From Mariniflexile jejuense (GTDB lineage: Bacteria > Bacteroidota > Bacteroidia > Flavobacteriales > Flavobacteriaceae), in contig NZ_JBHTJI010000001.1 of NCBI RefSeq assembly GCF_042675665.1, forward strand, positions 1,674,001 through 1,738,000: a stretch of DNA of 64,000 bases, written 5' to 3'. Below are positions 34,065-43,640 of this stretch, in pieces. The notes beneath the pieces were generated by a model. The model was not told where the DNA came from. It did not search any database and was given only the letters and a program-made list of their open reading frames with translations. The position numbers and the translations under genes are program-made. Each line of letters opens with the position of its first letter. The stretch's first letter is position 1.

Positions 34065-35303
34065 CTAATATTCTCTATACTCTCCTGCGCCTATATTAAA
34101 GGTAAGTGAGAAACGCAACGTGTTTTCTAACGGGCTTTGTACTTTTGCTGCAGAAAATAAATATGACAAATCTATATTAACTACATTCGCTTTAAAACCT
34201 GCGCCTAATGCTAAAAATTTTCTAGCACCTTTTTCTTCACTTTCGTTGAAATAACCTGCTCTAAAAGCAAACGAATCTTGATACACATATTCTGCACCTA
34301 ACGACCAAGTGAACTCTTTCAACTCTTCACTGAAACCATCTGGCGCATCGTTAAATGATTGAAAAATACCTGATAAGAAATTGACATCTTGAGATTTTCC
34401 TTTGTAAATTACATCTTCTTGAACTAATGTTCCTTTTGTATCAACATCTTCATCATACCTACCATTACTGTTATTATCAGTATAATTATACTCATCACCT
34501 AATTGTGGCGGTGTTGGCACTAATAATTTGGCAACTTCGGCAGTTACACAAACTTTGTTGTATTGATCAAATATAAAATCGAAACCTGCACCTAAACGTA
34601 AATTGGTTGGTTGAAAATTTTCTTCACCACCTTGATCGTATTTAAATTTAGGTCCTATATTTTGAAGTGCAAAACCCATTCTCCAACGCCCATTAAAATC
34701 GGCATACGCTTCTTCTTCACTTTGATAATACCCTGAAATATCAACACCAAAAGTATTTGCTGCGGCAGCATCACCATCAGTAAAACCACCTAATCTTAAA
34801 TCTGAACGCAAATAACGCATAGCTACCGACATAGCAAATTGATTGGATAAACGTAATGCATAAGAGACATCAAGCGTTAATTCATTTGGTCTTAATATTA
34901 AAGCATCAGATAGTTCATTATCTCTAAACTCAATATCACCAATAGAAAAATACCTGAAACTTGCTGCAAATGCACTTTTTTCATCTAAACGGTTAAAATA
35001 AGTAACGTTTCCTAAAAAGATATCGTTAACTAATTTGCTTAAGTATGGCGTGTAACTTACTGCTACACCTGATTTGGTTTCGGAAAATGCATATTTTGAT
35101 GAGTTCCATTGTTGTGAAAAGGCGTCTACAGATGTTGCAACACCCATATCGCCCATAGATGCTGCACGAGCATCTGAAGCAATTAGAACAAATGGTATTC
35201 CTGTTGTAATAACTCTTCTATCATCATTAGGGATTATTGTTGTTTGAGCTGTCACTTTAAAAACAAAAGCAAAAGCTATTAATAGCATTAGTTGATTCTT
35301 CAT
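34065..35303 (-). CDS. porV: type IX secretion outer membrane protein PorV (LptO)
   Basis: 412 residues from ATG 35303 (MKNQLMLLIAFAFVFKVTAQ signal peptide); the ATG at 35324 would overlap the promoter and is rejected. The mature N-terminus has TGIPFVLIASDARAASMGDM, the hallmark of PorV, followed by a FadL-like beta-barrel ending in a Tyr (AGEYREY). PorV carries T9SS cargo from the translocon to the PorU sortase. It lies 34 nt downstream of porU and has its own promoter overlapping the porU stop, so it can be made in excess of PorU. Confidence 0.95.
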   Translation of the reverse strand: MKNQLMLLIAFAFVFKVTAQTTIIPNDDRRVITTGIPFVLIASDARAASMGDMGVATSVDAFSQQWNSSKYAFSETKSGVAVSYTPYLSKLVNDIFLGNVTYFNRLDEKSAFAASFRYFSIGDIEFRDNELSDALILRPNELTLDVSYALRLSNQFAMSVAMRYLRSDLRLGGFTDGDAAAANTFGVDISGYYQSEEEAYADFNGRWRMGFALQNIGPKFKYDQGGEENFQPTNLRLGAGFDFIFDQYNKVCVTAEVAKLLVPTPPQLGDEYNYTDNNSNGRYDEDVDTKGTLVQEDVIYKGKSQDVNFLSGIFQSFNDAPDGFSEELKEFTWSLGAEYVYQDSFAFRAGYFNESEEKGARKFLALGAGFKANVVNIDLSYLFSAAKVQSPLENTLRFSLTFNIGAGEYREY

Positions 35304-35321
35304 GAAATAATTTTTATTTAA

Positions 35322-35351
35322 CAAATATAAATCTTTATTAGAGTATTACAA
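35322..35351 (-). promoter_or_regulatory. porV promoter overlapping the porU 3' end
   Basis: On the minus strand TTG (35351-35349), exactly 19 nt, TATATTTG (35329-35322). The -33 element lies within the last codons of porU. The leader to the porV ATG is about 18 nt. Confidence 0.75.
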
Positions 35352-38300
35352 GTTTCTCTATCTTTTCTACCTTTTTATTTAAGAGTTCTGACTGAACGGT
35401 AAGTTTATAAATATAGACTCCTTTTCCTATTTTATCGCCAAAATCGTCTCTACCATCCCAAACAATATCTCTGGATAATGAACTTGTTGTAACCAAGCCT
35501 CCTGTGGTTTGCCCATTTAATGTTTTAACCAACTTACCCGAAACAGTGAATATCTGTATAGAAACGTTTAAAGGTGCAGAACTATTGTGATTAAACCAAA
35601 ATTCTGTATAGTTTACAAACGGATTTGGATAATTTAAAACGTTGTTTATTACCAAAACTTCATCTTTATCGTACACAATAAATTGAATTTCAGCAATTGA
35701 TGAATTGTTATACACATCCCATGCTTTTAGCGTTAAGGTATGAAGCCCTGGTGCTAAATCTCTAAACGGAAAGCTTACTACTCCTTTTTTATAGTCATCA
35801 ACTTCGGTTTGGTAGTAATCGTTTAAAATAAAAGGATTTGTTTCATCGCCATCTAAAATAGCTACAATATCATGACCAATACCACTGGCTGTATTAATGC
35901 CATTTAAGTCTTCTAACTTTGCTAGTAATGTAGGTGATTCATTTGTGATACCTCCAGAAACAAAGTTCTCATCGTTCATGTACAATGTAATAACTGGACC
36001 AATATTATCTTCTTCTGCATTATTATTTAAACCACCAATTCTTACTGTATTAACACTTGCTCCTGTTTGATCTTCTAATGAAGCATCACTTTTTGAGTAG
36101 AAACTTACTTTACCAAAACCTACGGGAATACTAATATCTTTTGGCACAACAAAATCGAACTCGAACAAACCATTTTTTACTGATGCTTGTCCTCTAAAAA
36201 TAATTTCGCCTAAAGTTTTAAAATTTAGTTTTACTACTTGATCATTTAGCCTTGTTCCATCGTTTGCTAAGGTTTCTCTGTCTATATCTTTATCGTAAAT
36301 GGTTACCGATAATTTGCCGTTATAGTTGGTAAGCAGGTTTCCTGATAAGTCGGTTACCTCGCCTGCTAGTTTTACATAACCTAATGCTTTTAAGGTATCG
36401 GTTGATTGTGCTATAGGAACATCATTAATTTTTGTTAATTGAATATTTGGCTTAGGAAAAGCTAATTTCATGGCAGGATCACCTATGAAGAATATCAATT
36501 TATTTTGACTTTGACTTGCTATAGCTGGATTGTTTTTTGTTAACCGCAAAGCTTCGGCCATTGATGGGTATTCATAATTTGAATAAGTATCATCATTACT
36601 ATACGAAAATAAATATTGCCCTAATAAATTATTAAAAGTTATAGCAAAACTTACAAATATTTGTCTGGTTGTTGTTATTAAACCTATAGCACCAGCTTGT
36701 TTATTCCAATAAGTAAATTCACCAGCGGTTTCTCTATACGGATTATCAAATTTTGTAAACTCGCATGTTACAGTAACAAAACAATTAAATTTATAAAAGT
36801 TACGAAGAGCTTCAATATCTGGTTTTAAAAAAATACGTTCTTGTGCTAAACCATCTTCACCTCCATGTCCAAAATAATTAACTACTAAAGCTCCGTTATT
36901 AATACTATTAACAAGTTCTGTTGACACTTGTGGATAGCGATTTCCACCTGCAGACGTTTCTTGTTTGTAAGCATCCGTATGTATTTTAATCACATTCATA
37001 AATGGCTTATTTTGAGTTACCAAATTACCAACATTATCAGTAGTCTCTTGTAAAATACCTTCCCAATCTTGATCTACATCATCAGATACAACTACAAAAT
37101 TATTTCGCCAACTACCAAAAGATTCTTTATTGTAATACAATTCAATTTTATCAACCAATTCTTTGGCGCGTTGTGGTGTATCTGCCAAAATTCTACCAAC
37201 AGCAATATCTAATTTATCGTTAAATCCCATAGTGCCTTCATTGGTATCCATCATACCATAAAAATCATCAGACACAAAAGAACTTGTTAAATTAAAACTA
37301 CTATAAGAATGCCATGACGGCACAATGTTGGTATTGTTAGGAATTCTATTTTTATAATCAAACGAACCATCTCCAAACAAGCACAAATACTTTATTTTTT
37401 TATCGGGTGAACTTGCATTATCGTAAACGTATTTTACTAAATTTCTAATTGCACCTACGTCTTGATTTCCTGTACTAAATTCGTTATAGATTTCATTTAA
37501 TCCATAAACTTTCACATTCAAATTGTATTGCGTTCTATTTATTTGTGCTAAACGTTCAGCTTGAATAAGCATATTATCTGGCGCAACAATAATATAGTCT
37601 ACATCTTGAAATTGTCCTTGGCTATTTAAAAACACCGTTCCTTTTATATTTTGGTTGCTAATTGATGTTTTTGAATCGTACTTGGGCTCAAAATAATCTT
37701 GAGGTGTTACAGCTACATAGTTTTTTAACACACCCATATTTGCTGTAAAACTTAAGTTTGCTGAAGCATTAGAATTTAGTGTGTTTGATACATTATAAAT
37801 ATCGGTTACATCCCAAATTTCTGAAACTTGCGATGCATTACTTATAATATACTGCCCAATACCAGATGCTGATGCTACAGCACTATTTTTAAACTGAAAT
37901 TGTTTTTTATTGAAGTTTAAAGCTCGGGTTGCTTCAATGGAAATATAATCTAAATATCCCAACGCACTTGGATTACCTAGCTTATTATAATTTAAGCCTA
38001 CCACAATTTTAGAACTATTAACAGATACAGTATTGTTATATGCAGATTCTCCTGCTAAATTAGGACTTGACGCACCTGAAATTGTTAAATTGGTTATTGA
38101 TGTGCCATTAACAAGCAATTGCATAGAAGTTGATGTAGATGAAGCCGCAGCAACATAAACCTTTAACCTAACCGGAATAGTTGTAACCAAATCGGGAAAA
38201 TCAAAAGTAAATGTTTTATTTGTAGTTACATCAAACCTATTTCCAAACCAGCGTCTACCCAAAAAAGCAATATTATAATCGTCAATTTCGTGAAACTTAT

Positions 38301-39222
38301 AATCTTCATAAGTAGTAATTGTCATGTCAATTGGTCCGCTTGGTTGCGCAAAATTTTGAATACGTTTTCCGTTACCAGAACCAACATTTATATAATAATA
38401 GGTTTTATCGGTATAACAATTAATATTAGTATTACTTTCAACATTATAGCCTTTTGGTCCTTCAGCATAAAACAAAATATAATCGTCGTTATTAAAAACA
38501 CCATCTTCTTCACCTACAAACTTAATAGCATTTTCTTCAACATCAAAAGGATAAGGAACTGCATTGGAATATGGAATCATTCGTCCACCATTTCCGTACA
38601 ATTTAATAGTTCTTGGGTCAACATTATTTACTTTAACACCTAAACGCTGTAAAAAACTTTTTGATAATTTAAATACACCTGTTGTATCAACATAAAATCG
38701 ATACCATTCACCTGTACTTAACACCGAATTTGAAACCGCTGCTGTTTTACTTGCTTTTGTTGTTGATGAAATTCTATTACCATTAACACCCGTAGTATAA
38801 TTAATTTCAAACGATGTAACTTTTTTATACAAGCCATTAGCATCTTTAATAATAGGCGACAATTTAAACACAGCAAATTGCTTATCTCTTGCAATTGAAT
38901 TTTTTAAACTAAATTTTAATTGTGAAGGAATGGTAGTAACATCTAAATCTTTAAGATCGTTTTGAGTTATTGATGTATACGAAACATTACTTATGGTTAC
39001 AGATTGTTCATTTATTATTGAAGAAGATGACCATTCGGCTACAAACAGCAAACCTTCTTCAAAAGAAAAAGAAAAATTCTCTTTATTAAACGACGGAATT
39101 TCTAAAGTATATGTTCCCGCAGAAACCTTTTGAGAAGATTCCCAATTAATGTTGAATTTTTGTTGTTGCGCAAACACAACCGCACAACTAAAATATAGTA
39201 AAAGTAAAATTTTCTCTTTCAT
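35338..39222 (-). CDS. porU: type IX secretion system sortase PorU
   Basis: 1294 residues with a signal peptide (1-18). The centre is a gingipain-type C25 cysteine protease fold with catalytic H786 (NYFGHGGEDG) and C820 (FVTVTCEFTKFDNPYRET). An N-terminal ~400-residue extension and a C-terminal FlgD/CTD-like beta domain (YPNPFVNYTEFWF, SGKLVKTL, GKGVYIYKLTV) match PorU of gliding flavobacteria. PorU cleaves the C-terminal sorting signal of T9SS cargo and links it to the surface. It is followed by porV and is divergent from gldJ. Its upstream region contains several GTTATT palindromes. Confidence 0.95.
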   Translation of the reverse strand: MKEKILLLLYFSCAVVFAQQQKFNINWESSQKVSAGTYTLEIPSFNKENFSFSFEEGLLFVAEWSSSSIINEQSVTISNVSYTSITQNDLKDLDVTTIPSQLKFSLKNSIARDKQFAVFKLSPIIKDANGLYKKVTSFEINYTTGVNGNRISSTTKASKTAAVSNSVLSTGEWYRFYVDTTGVFKLSKSFLQRLGVKVNNVDPRTIKLYGNGGRMIPYSNAVPYPFDVEENAIKFVGEEDGVFNNDDYILFYAEGPKGYNVESNTNINCYTDKTYYYINVGSGNGKRIQNFAQPSGPIDMTITTYEDYKFHEIDDYNIAFLGRRWFGNRFDVTTNKTFTFDFPDLVTTIPVRLKVYVAAASSTSTSMQLLVNGTSITNLTISGASSPNLAGESAYNNTVSVNSSKIVVGLNYNKLGNPSALGYLDYISIEATRALNFNKKQFQFKNSAVASASGIGQYIISNASQVSEIWDVTDIYNVSNTLNSNASANLSFTANMGVLKNYVAVTPQDYFEPKYDSKTSISNQNIKGTVFLNSQGQFQDVDYIIVAPDNMLIQAERLAQINRTQYNLNVKVYGLNEIYNEFSTGNQDVGAIRNLVKYVYDNASSPDKKIKYLCLFGDGSFDYKNRIPNNTNIVPSWHSYSSFNLTSSFVSDDFYGMMDTNEGTMGFNDKLDIAVGRILADTPQRAKELVDKIELYYNKESFGSWRNNFVVVSDDVDQDWEGILQETTDNVGNLVTQNKPFMNVIKIHTDAYKQETSAGGNRYPQVSTELVNSINNGALVVNYFGHGGEDGLAQERIFLKPDIEALRNFYKFNCFVTVTCEFTKFDNPYRETAGEFTYWNKQAGAIGLITTTRQIFVSFAITFNNLLGQYLFSYSNDDTYSNYEYPSMAEALRLTKNNPAIASQSQNKLIFFIGDPAMKLAFPKPNIQLTKINDVPIAQSTDTLKALGYVKLAGEVTDLSGNLLTNYNGKLSVTIYDKDIDRETLANDGTRLNDQVVKLNFKTLGEIIFRGQASVKNGLFEFDFVVPKDISIPVGFGKVSFYSKSDASLEDQTGASVNTVRIGGLNNNAEEDNIGPVITLYMNDENFVSGGITNESPTLLAKLEDLNGINTASGIGHDIVAILDGDETNPFILNDYYQTEVDDYKKGVVSFPFRDLAPGLHTLTLKAWDVYNNSSIAEIQFIVYDKDEVLVINNVLNYPNPFVNYTEFWFNHNSSAPLNVSIQIFTVSGKLVKTLNGQTTGGLVTTSSLSRDIVWDGRDDFGDKIGKGVYIYKLTVQSELLNKKVEKIEKLVIL

Positions 39223-39228
39223 TGCTTA

Positions 39229-39269
39229 AATAACGTTATTAAAGTCGTGTTATTATTAAAAAAATAACA
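39229..39269. repeat. GTTATT/AATAAC inverted repeats in the porU leader
   Basis: AATAACGTTATT is a perfect 12-bp palindrome at 39229-39240, 7 nt before the porU ATG. TGTTATT and AATAACA form a second inverted pair at 39248-39254 and 39263-39269. All four half-sites lie in the porU 5' leader and could bind a regulator or fold in the RNA. Confidence 0.5.
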
Positions 39270-39285
39270 AATTTAAAAACTGAAG

Positions 39286-39293
39286 CAAAAATA
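39286..39293 (-). promoter_or_regulatory. -7 element of the porU promoter
   Basis: TATTTTTG on the minus strand, exact consensus, giving a leader of about 60 nt that contains the GTTATT inverted repeats. A second TAnnTTTG match (TAAATTTG) lies nearer the gene. Confidence 0.45.
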
Positions 39294-39422
39294 CAATAAT
39301 AAATTAGTTAATTACACGTTAATACAACACAAATCAACGGTGTAAAACAGTAAAAACATCGATGTAATAACTAAAAAATAGGGTGAAATACACTTTTTTT
39401 TGGTTAAAATGCAAAAAATAGC

Positions 39423-39451
39423 TTGCAGTGTTCGGTTTAATTCTTATATTG
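39423..39451 (+). promoter_or_regulatory. possible gldJ promoter
   Basis: TTG at 39423-39425 and, about 19 nt on, TTATATTG at 39444-39451, a -7-like element missing one T. It ends about 35 nt before the gldJ ATG. The centre of the 263-nt divergent region also has a 10-bp palindrome ACATCGATGT at 39356-39365. Confidence 0.35.
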
Positions 39452-39485
39452 CACCACCAAAAATATTATTAGCTTACTTAAACGT

Positions 39486-41174
39486 ATGGATATGAAAAAA
39501 GTATTAGCCTTCAAGGTTTTATTAGTTTTAGCACTAGCAGTGGCTGTAACTGGTTGTAAAAAATCTTCGAGTTCAAAAAATAGTTCTAGAGCTACCGGAT
39601 GGGATATTAACTCCAGAGAAGGTGGTTTTCAGTACAATACAGACTTTAAAGAACAGGAAACTTCACCAGGATTGGTATTTGTTGAAGGAGGAACTTTCAC
39701 CAAAGGTCGTGTTCAAGATGATGTTATGCACGATTGGAATAATACACCAAACCAACAACACGTACAGTCTTTTTACATGGACGAAACAGAAGTTACCAAC
39801 GCTATGTACATGGAATACCTAGATTGGATTAAACGTGTTTATCCACCATCTGATGAAAATTTCAGAGCAATTTATCACGGTGCTTTACCAGACACTTTAG
39901 TTTGGAGAAACCGTTTAGGTTACAATGAAGTAATGACAGAAAATTACTTACGTCACCCAGGTTACGGCGAATACCCTGTAGTTGGTGTAAGCTGGATTCA
40001 AGCTGTTGAATTTGCAAATTGGAGATCAGACCGTGTTAATGAGTACAACTTAGAAAAAGCAGGTTATTTAAAACGTGATTCAAAAATTACTGATGTAAAT
40101 GCTGAATCTACATTTAATACAGATACCTATGTTAATGCGCCAACACTAACTTATGGTGGAAACGAAGAAATAATTAACGCTGAAGGTAGAAATAAAAGAT
40201 TTGTTAGAACAGATGCTGATGGCAATGAATCTAACATTTACGCAACCAGAGAAACTGGTCTTATTACTCCTAAGTACAGGCTACCAACTGAAACAGAATG
40301 GGAATATGCTGCATTAGGATTAAGCGAAATAAGAAGCTACAACTTATATAGAGGTCGTAAAAAATATCCATGGGATGGTCAATACACTCGTAATGGTTCT
40401 CGTAAATATAGAGGTGATCAATTAGCAAACTTCAAACAAGGTAAAGGTGATTACGGCGGAATTGCAGGATGGTCTGACGATGGTGCTGATATTACTAACG
40501 CCGTTAAGTCATACGAACCAAACGATTTTGGTTTATACGATATGGCAGGAAACGTAGCTGAATGGGTTGCCGATGTTTACAGACCTATTGTTGATGATGA
40601 ATTTAACGATTTCAACTATTACCGTGGAAACGTTTATACAAAAAATGCTATTAATGAAGATGGTACTGTAAAAATAGTAACAGCAGATGCTATTGTTTAC
40701 GATACATTACCAAACGGAAAAATAATAGCAAGAAACTTACCAGGTGAAATTCTGCAAGTTCCAGTTGACGAAAACGAAACATATTTACGTACAAACTTCG
40801 ATAAAAGCAATCAAATAAACTTTAGAGATGGTGACAAACAATCGTCTCGCCGATTTGAAAGCTTCAATGAAGATGAAACTAATGGTAAAAAAGATGAAAC
40901 TAGTAAAATGTACAATTCTCCAAAAAACATTATAACTAGAGATTCTACAGGAAAATTAGTAAGACAATACGATAAATCTAACAATAGAACGTCGTTAATA
41001 AATGATGAAGTTAGAGTTTACAAAGGTGGTTCATGGAAAGATAGAGAGTATTGGTTAGATCCTGCTCAAAGACGTTACTTCCCACAAGATATGGCTACCG
41101 ATTATATTGGATTTAGATGCGCAATGTCTCGTGTTGGCTCAAAATCTAAAGCAAAACACAAAACCAAAAGTTAA
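39486..41174 (+). CDS. gldJ: gliding motility lipoprotein GldJ
   Basis: 562 residues. A lipoprotein signal ends at AVAVTGC (Cys24), followed by Ser/Lys linker. The rest is an FGE-sulfatase-like fold: GLVFVEGGTFTKGR, DETEVTNAMYMEYL, VVGVSWIQAVEFANWRS, YRLPTETEWEYAA, DMAGNVAEWVADVY and the terminal YKGGSWKD and GFRCAMSR. GldJ is an outer-membrane lipoprotein required for gliding and for T9SS stability in flavobacteria. The catalytic Cys of true formylglycine-generating enzymes is not expected in GldJ. It may start at ATG 39486 or 39492. It is divergent from porU, so the T9SS genes are grouped. Confidence 0.95.
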   Translation: MDMKKVLAFKVLLVLALAVAVTGCKKSSSSKNSSRATGWDINSREGGFQYNTDFKEQETSPGLVFVEGGTFTKGRVQDDVMHDWNNTPNQQHVQSFYMDETEVTNAMYMEYLDWIKRVYPPSDENFRAIYHGALPDTLVWRNRLGYNEVMTENYLRHPGYGEYPVVGVSWIQAVEFANWRSDRVNEYNLEKAGYLKRDSKITDVNAESTFNTDTYVNAPTLTYGGNEEIINAEGRNKRFVRTDADGNESNIYATRETGLITPKYRLPTETEWEYAALGLSEIRSYNLYRGRKKYPWDGQYTRNGSRKYRGDQLANFKQGKGDYGGIAGWSDDGADITNAVKSYEPNDFGLYDMAGNVAEWVADVYRPIVDDEFNDFNYYRGNVYTKNAINEDGTVKIVTADAIVYDTLPNGKIIARNLPGEILQVPVDENETYLRTNFDKSNQINFRDGDKQSSRRFESFNEDETNGKKDETSKMYNSPKNIITRDSTGKLVRQYDKSNNRTSLINDEVRVYKGGSWKDREYWLDPAQRRYFPQDMATDYIGFRCAMSRVGSKSKAKHKTKS

Positions 41175-41192
41175 TATTATTCAAAATATTTA

Positions 41193-41226
41193 AAAAAAGT
41201 CCTAGCAGTTGTTAGGACTTTTTTTA
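41193..41226 (+). terminator. terminator of gldJ
   Basis: Hairpin aaaaagtccta / taggacttttt with a short loop and long T-run, about 20 nt after the gldJ stop. Confidence 0.85.
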
Positions 41227-41249
41227 TTACATTTAATTTTAAAATCTAA

Positions 41250-41257
41250 TACCTTTT
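41250..41257 (+). promoter_or_regulatory. possible -7 element of murF
   Basis: TACCTTTT differs from TAnnTTTG at one position and ends 3 nt before the TTG start of murF, which would again give a leaderless or near-leaderless transcript. Confidence 0.3.
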
Positions 41258-41260
41258 CTT

Positions 41261-42538
41261 TTGAAAATTGAACAACTTCACAAACTTTTCTTAGAATGCA
41301 ACTCGGTTTGCACAGACACAAGAAAGCTAAAAGTAAACGACATGTTTTTCGCCTTAAAAGGGGAAAATTTTAACGGAAACACCTATGCTGAACAAGCACT
41401 AAATAATGGCGCAAAATATAGCATTATTGATGAAGAAGCATTTAACACAAAAGAACAAACCATTTTAGTGAATAATGTACTTGAAACGCTTCAAGAATTA
41501 GCAGCATTTCATCGAACATTTTTAAATATTCCAATTATAGCATTAACTGGTAGTAACGGAAAAACAACTACAAAAGAACTTATTAACGCTACACTATCTC
41601 AAAAATACAAAACCACAGCTACTATAGGCAATTTAAATAATCATATTGGTGTTCCATTAACACTACTTTCAATGACTAAAAACACTGAAATTGGCATTGT
41701 AGAAATGGGTGCAAATCACCAAAAAGAAATAGAATTTTTATGTAGCATAGCAAAACCTGATTATGGCTATATTACCAATTTTGGAAAAGCCCATTTAGAA
41801 GGTTTTGGCAGTGTTGAAGGTGTAATAAAAGGCAAAACCGAACTATACAACTTTCTTATAGAAAACAAGAAAACCATATTTGTTAATGGCAATGATGCTA
41901 TTCAAATAGAAAAAAGCAAACAAGCTAACACGTTTTCGTTTGGAAACGATGATAAATTTAACATTCAAATTGTATTTATTGAAGCGCATCCAAATGTAAA
42001 AGTTAGCTACAACAATTTAACCATTGAAAGTCATTTAATTGGCGAATATAACTTCTACAACATTGCCGCAGCTATAACTATTGGAAACTATTTTAAGGTT
42101 GACGACTCTGCTATAAAAAAAGCTATTGAAAACTACATACCAAATAACAACCGTTCGCAAGTATTAACAAAAGGCACTAACAACATTATACTAGACGCTT
42201 ACAATGCCAACCCAACTAGCATGCAAGCAGCATTATTGAGTTTTGAAAAGCTAAATAACTCTTCTAAAGTGGCATTTTTGGGTGATATGTTTGAATTGGG
42301 AAAAGATGCTGAGTTAGAACACCAAAATATTGTGAATTTAATTAAAACACTTCATTTTAAAGCCATTTTGATAGGTGAAAACTTTAATAAAACTAAAAAT
42401 AGTTCATCTAAAATAGGCATTTTTAAAACCTTTGATGACTTTAAAAGCAGCTTTGACTTTTCCAAAGTTGAGAATGCTACATTACTAATTAAAGGCTCGA
42501 GAGGAATGGCTATGGAACGTATTTTAGAATTAATATAA
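41261..42538 (+). CDS. murF: UDP-N-acetylmuramoyl-tripeptide--D-alanyl-D-alanine ligase
   Basis: 425 residues starting at TTG 41261 (reads Met-Lys-Ile-Glu-Gln-Leu-His); no ATG lies upstream in frame before the gldJ terminator. The Mur ligase ATP motif is ALTGSNGKTTTKELI, with VEMGANHQKEIEF and the ILDAYNANPTSMQAAL motif of MurF. It adds D-Ala-D-Ala to the peptidoglycan precursor in the cytoplasm. Length is normal. It lies alone, not in a dcw cluster, as is usual in this family. Confidence 0.95.
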   Translation: MKIEQLHKLFLECNSVCTDTRKLKVNDMFFALKGENFNGNTYAEQALNNGAKYSIIDEEAFNTKEQTILVNNVLETLQELAAFHRTFLNIPIIALTGSNGKTTTKELINATLSQKYKTTATIGNLNNHIGVPLTLLSMTKNTEIGIVEMGANHQKEIEFLCSIAKPDYGYITNFGKAHLEGFGSVEGVIKGKTELYNFLIENKKTIFVNGNDAIQIEKSKQANTFSFGNDDKFNIQIVFIEAHPNVKVSYNNLTIESHLIGEYNFYNIAAAITIGNYFKVDDSAIKKAIENYIPNNNRSQVLTKGTNNIILDAYNANPTSMQAALLSFEKLNNSSKVAFLGDMFELGKDAELEHQNIVNLIKTLHFKAILIGENFNKTKNSSSKIGIFKTFDDFKSSFDFSKVENATLLIKGSRGMAMERILELI

Positions 42539-42547
42539 TTTAAAACA

Positions 42548-42581
42548 AAAAAGCACCCATTTAAAAAAACAGGTACTTTTT
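42548..42581 (+). terminator. probable terminator of murF
   Basis: aaaaagcacc / ggtacttttt with a 14-nt loop and one mismatch, 10 nt past the murF stop and followed by further Ts. The stretch 42582-42741 to the convergent regulator gene contains no gene, only the dyad at 42645-42663. Confidence 0.6.
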
Positions 42582-42644
42582 ATTTAATTCTCCCTAAGAA
42601 CTAATTAATAGAACTCAAATTTCCATTATTAATATGTAGTATCC

Positions 42645-42663
42645 AATACTCAAATTGAGTATT
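42645..42663. repeat. 19-bp perfect dyad AATACTCAA-A-TTGAGTATT
   Basis: 9-nt arms around a single A in the gap between murF and the LuxR-type regulator. It is followed on the plus strand by caagttatttttt, so it could be a hairpin terminator, but it also looks like a DNA-binding site. Confidence 0.5.
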
Positions 42664-42741
42664 CAAGTTATTTTTTCGACAAAGTACTTACTTAATCTTT
42701 AAGCTTTAAAAATTGTAGTATTATTAAACAAAAAAAATAAC

Positions 42742-43512
42742 TTATATAATACTTGTATTCATTTTAAGTATGCCTTTAAGCTCACCAGTTGAAGAAATAT
42801 TAAGTTTTTTAAGAATATTACGTCTGTGCGTATCAACAGTATTAGGACTTATATTTAATTTTTCGGCAATAGTTTTGCTAGAATAATTTAAAACAAGCAA
42901 TCTTATAATATCACGTTCTCTATTACTAACAACATCTGATAACAATTTTTGCGAAAAGTTGTTAAAATACATGGTTTCATATTCATTATTTTCATTTAAA
43001 AACTTTGCAGAAGCACAAATTTCCATCTTTATTCTAGAATCTAATACCGTGTAATGAGCCAAACCTATTATGGGTTTTGCATTAGCATCAAACTCAATAG
43101 GTGTTGTATTTTGAATAATATTCACATAATCATCAGCTGCATTTTTTATTCTATAATTCCAGGTATAACTCATTCTACTTCTATCTTCTAGTGGTATTTC
43201 TGTTAAAGTGAAATTCATTAGTTCATTTAAAGCTTGTAACCAAAGTTCAACATCATCAGGATGCATTCTGCTCCAAAAATAGCGCATGCCTTGTGTTGTA
43301 AACAAATCTTTATTCAACCCTATACATGATGTCATGTTTTTGCTTATGTATTCAAATGTCAAATCTTTAGTATTCGTAATGCAAAAAAAGGTAGAACTAT
43401 AAGGCAAGTAAGCATCTAACTCCATTATTTTTTGAACATGCTCTTCAAGCGAAGGATGGTCATAGGTTTTAAAAACTTCTTTATAAATGCCTTTTATATC
43501 ACTAATTTCCAT
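42742..43512 (-). CDS. PAS-like sensor with LuxR-type DNA-binding domain
   Basis: 256 residues. The N-terminal ~170 residues form a PAS_3-like fold (FFCITNTKDLTFEYISKNM, RMHPDDVELWLQAL, YTWNYRIKNAADDYV) without recognisable cofactor-binding residues. The C-terminal ~65 residues are a LuxR helix-turn-helix: LSNRERDIIRLLVLNYSSKT-like start and LNISPNTVDTHRRNILKKL. No receiver domain is present, so it is a one-component regulator sensing an unknown cue. It is transcribed alone on the minus strand; targets unknown. Confidence 0.88.
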   Translation of the reverse strand: MEISDIKGIYKEVFKTYDHPSLEEHVQKIMELDAYLPYSSTFFCITNTKDLTFEYISKNMTSCIGLNKDLFTTQGMRYFWSRMHPDDVELWLQALNELMNFTLTEIPLEDRSRMSYTWNYRIKNAADDYVNIIQNTTPIEFDANAKPIIGLAHYTVLDSRIKMEICASAKFLNENNEYETMYFNNFSQKLLSDVVSNRERDIIRLLVLNYSSKTIAEKLNISPNTVDTHRRNILKKLNISSTGELKGILKMNTSII

Positions 43513-43602
43513 ACATAAACAATTCTAAATACAATAGAAAATTAAGTGAATATACTCTTTTATAAAAAATTAGGCAAATTGTGAAAGCAAAAGCTATAAA
43601 AC

Positions 43603-43638
43603 AAAAAATCCTAAAGCTTTCACTTTAGGATTTTTTTT
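43603..43638 (-). terminator. terminator after tRNA-Val
   Basis: Perfect 14-bp inverted repeat aaaaaatcctaaag / ctttaggatttttt with 6-nt loop, immediately downstream of the tRNA on its strand. Confidence 0.8.
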
Positions 43639-43640
43639 GT

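Noticed and set aside
38290..38643. 117-codon open frame antisense to porU
   Set aside because: Ile/Asn/Phe-rich translation of porU's complementary strand, no domain or start context.
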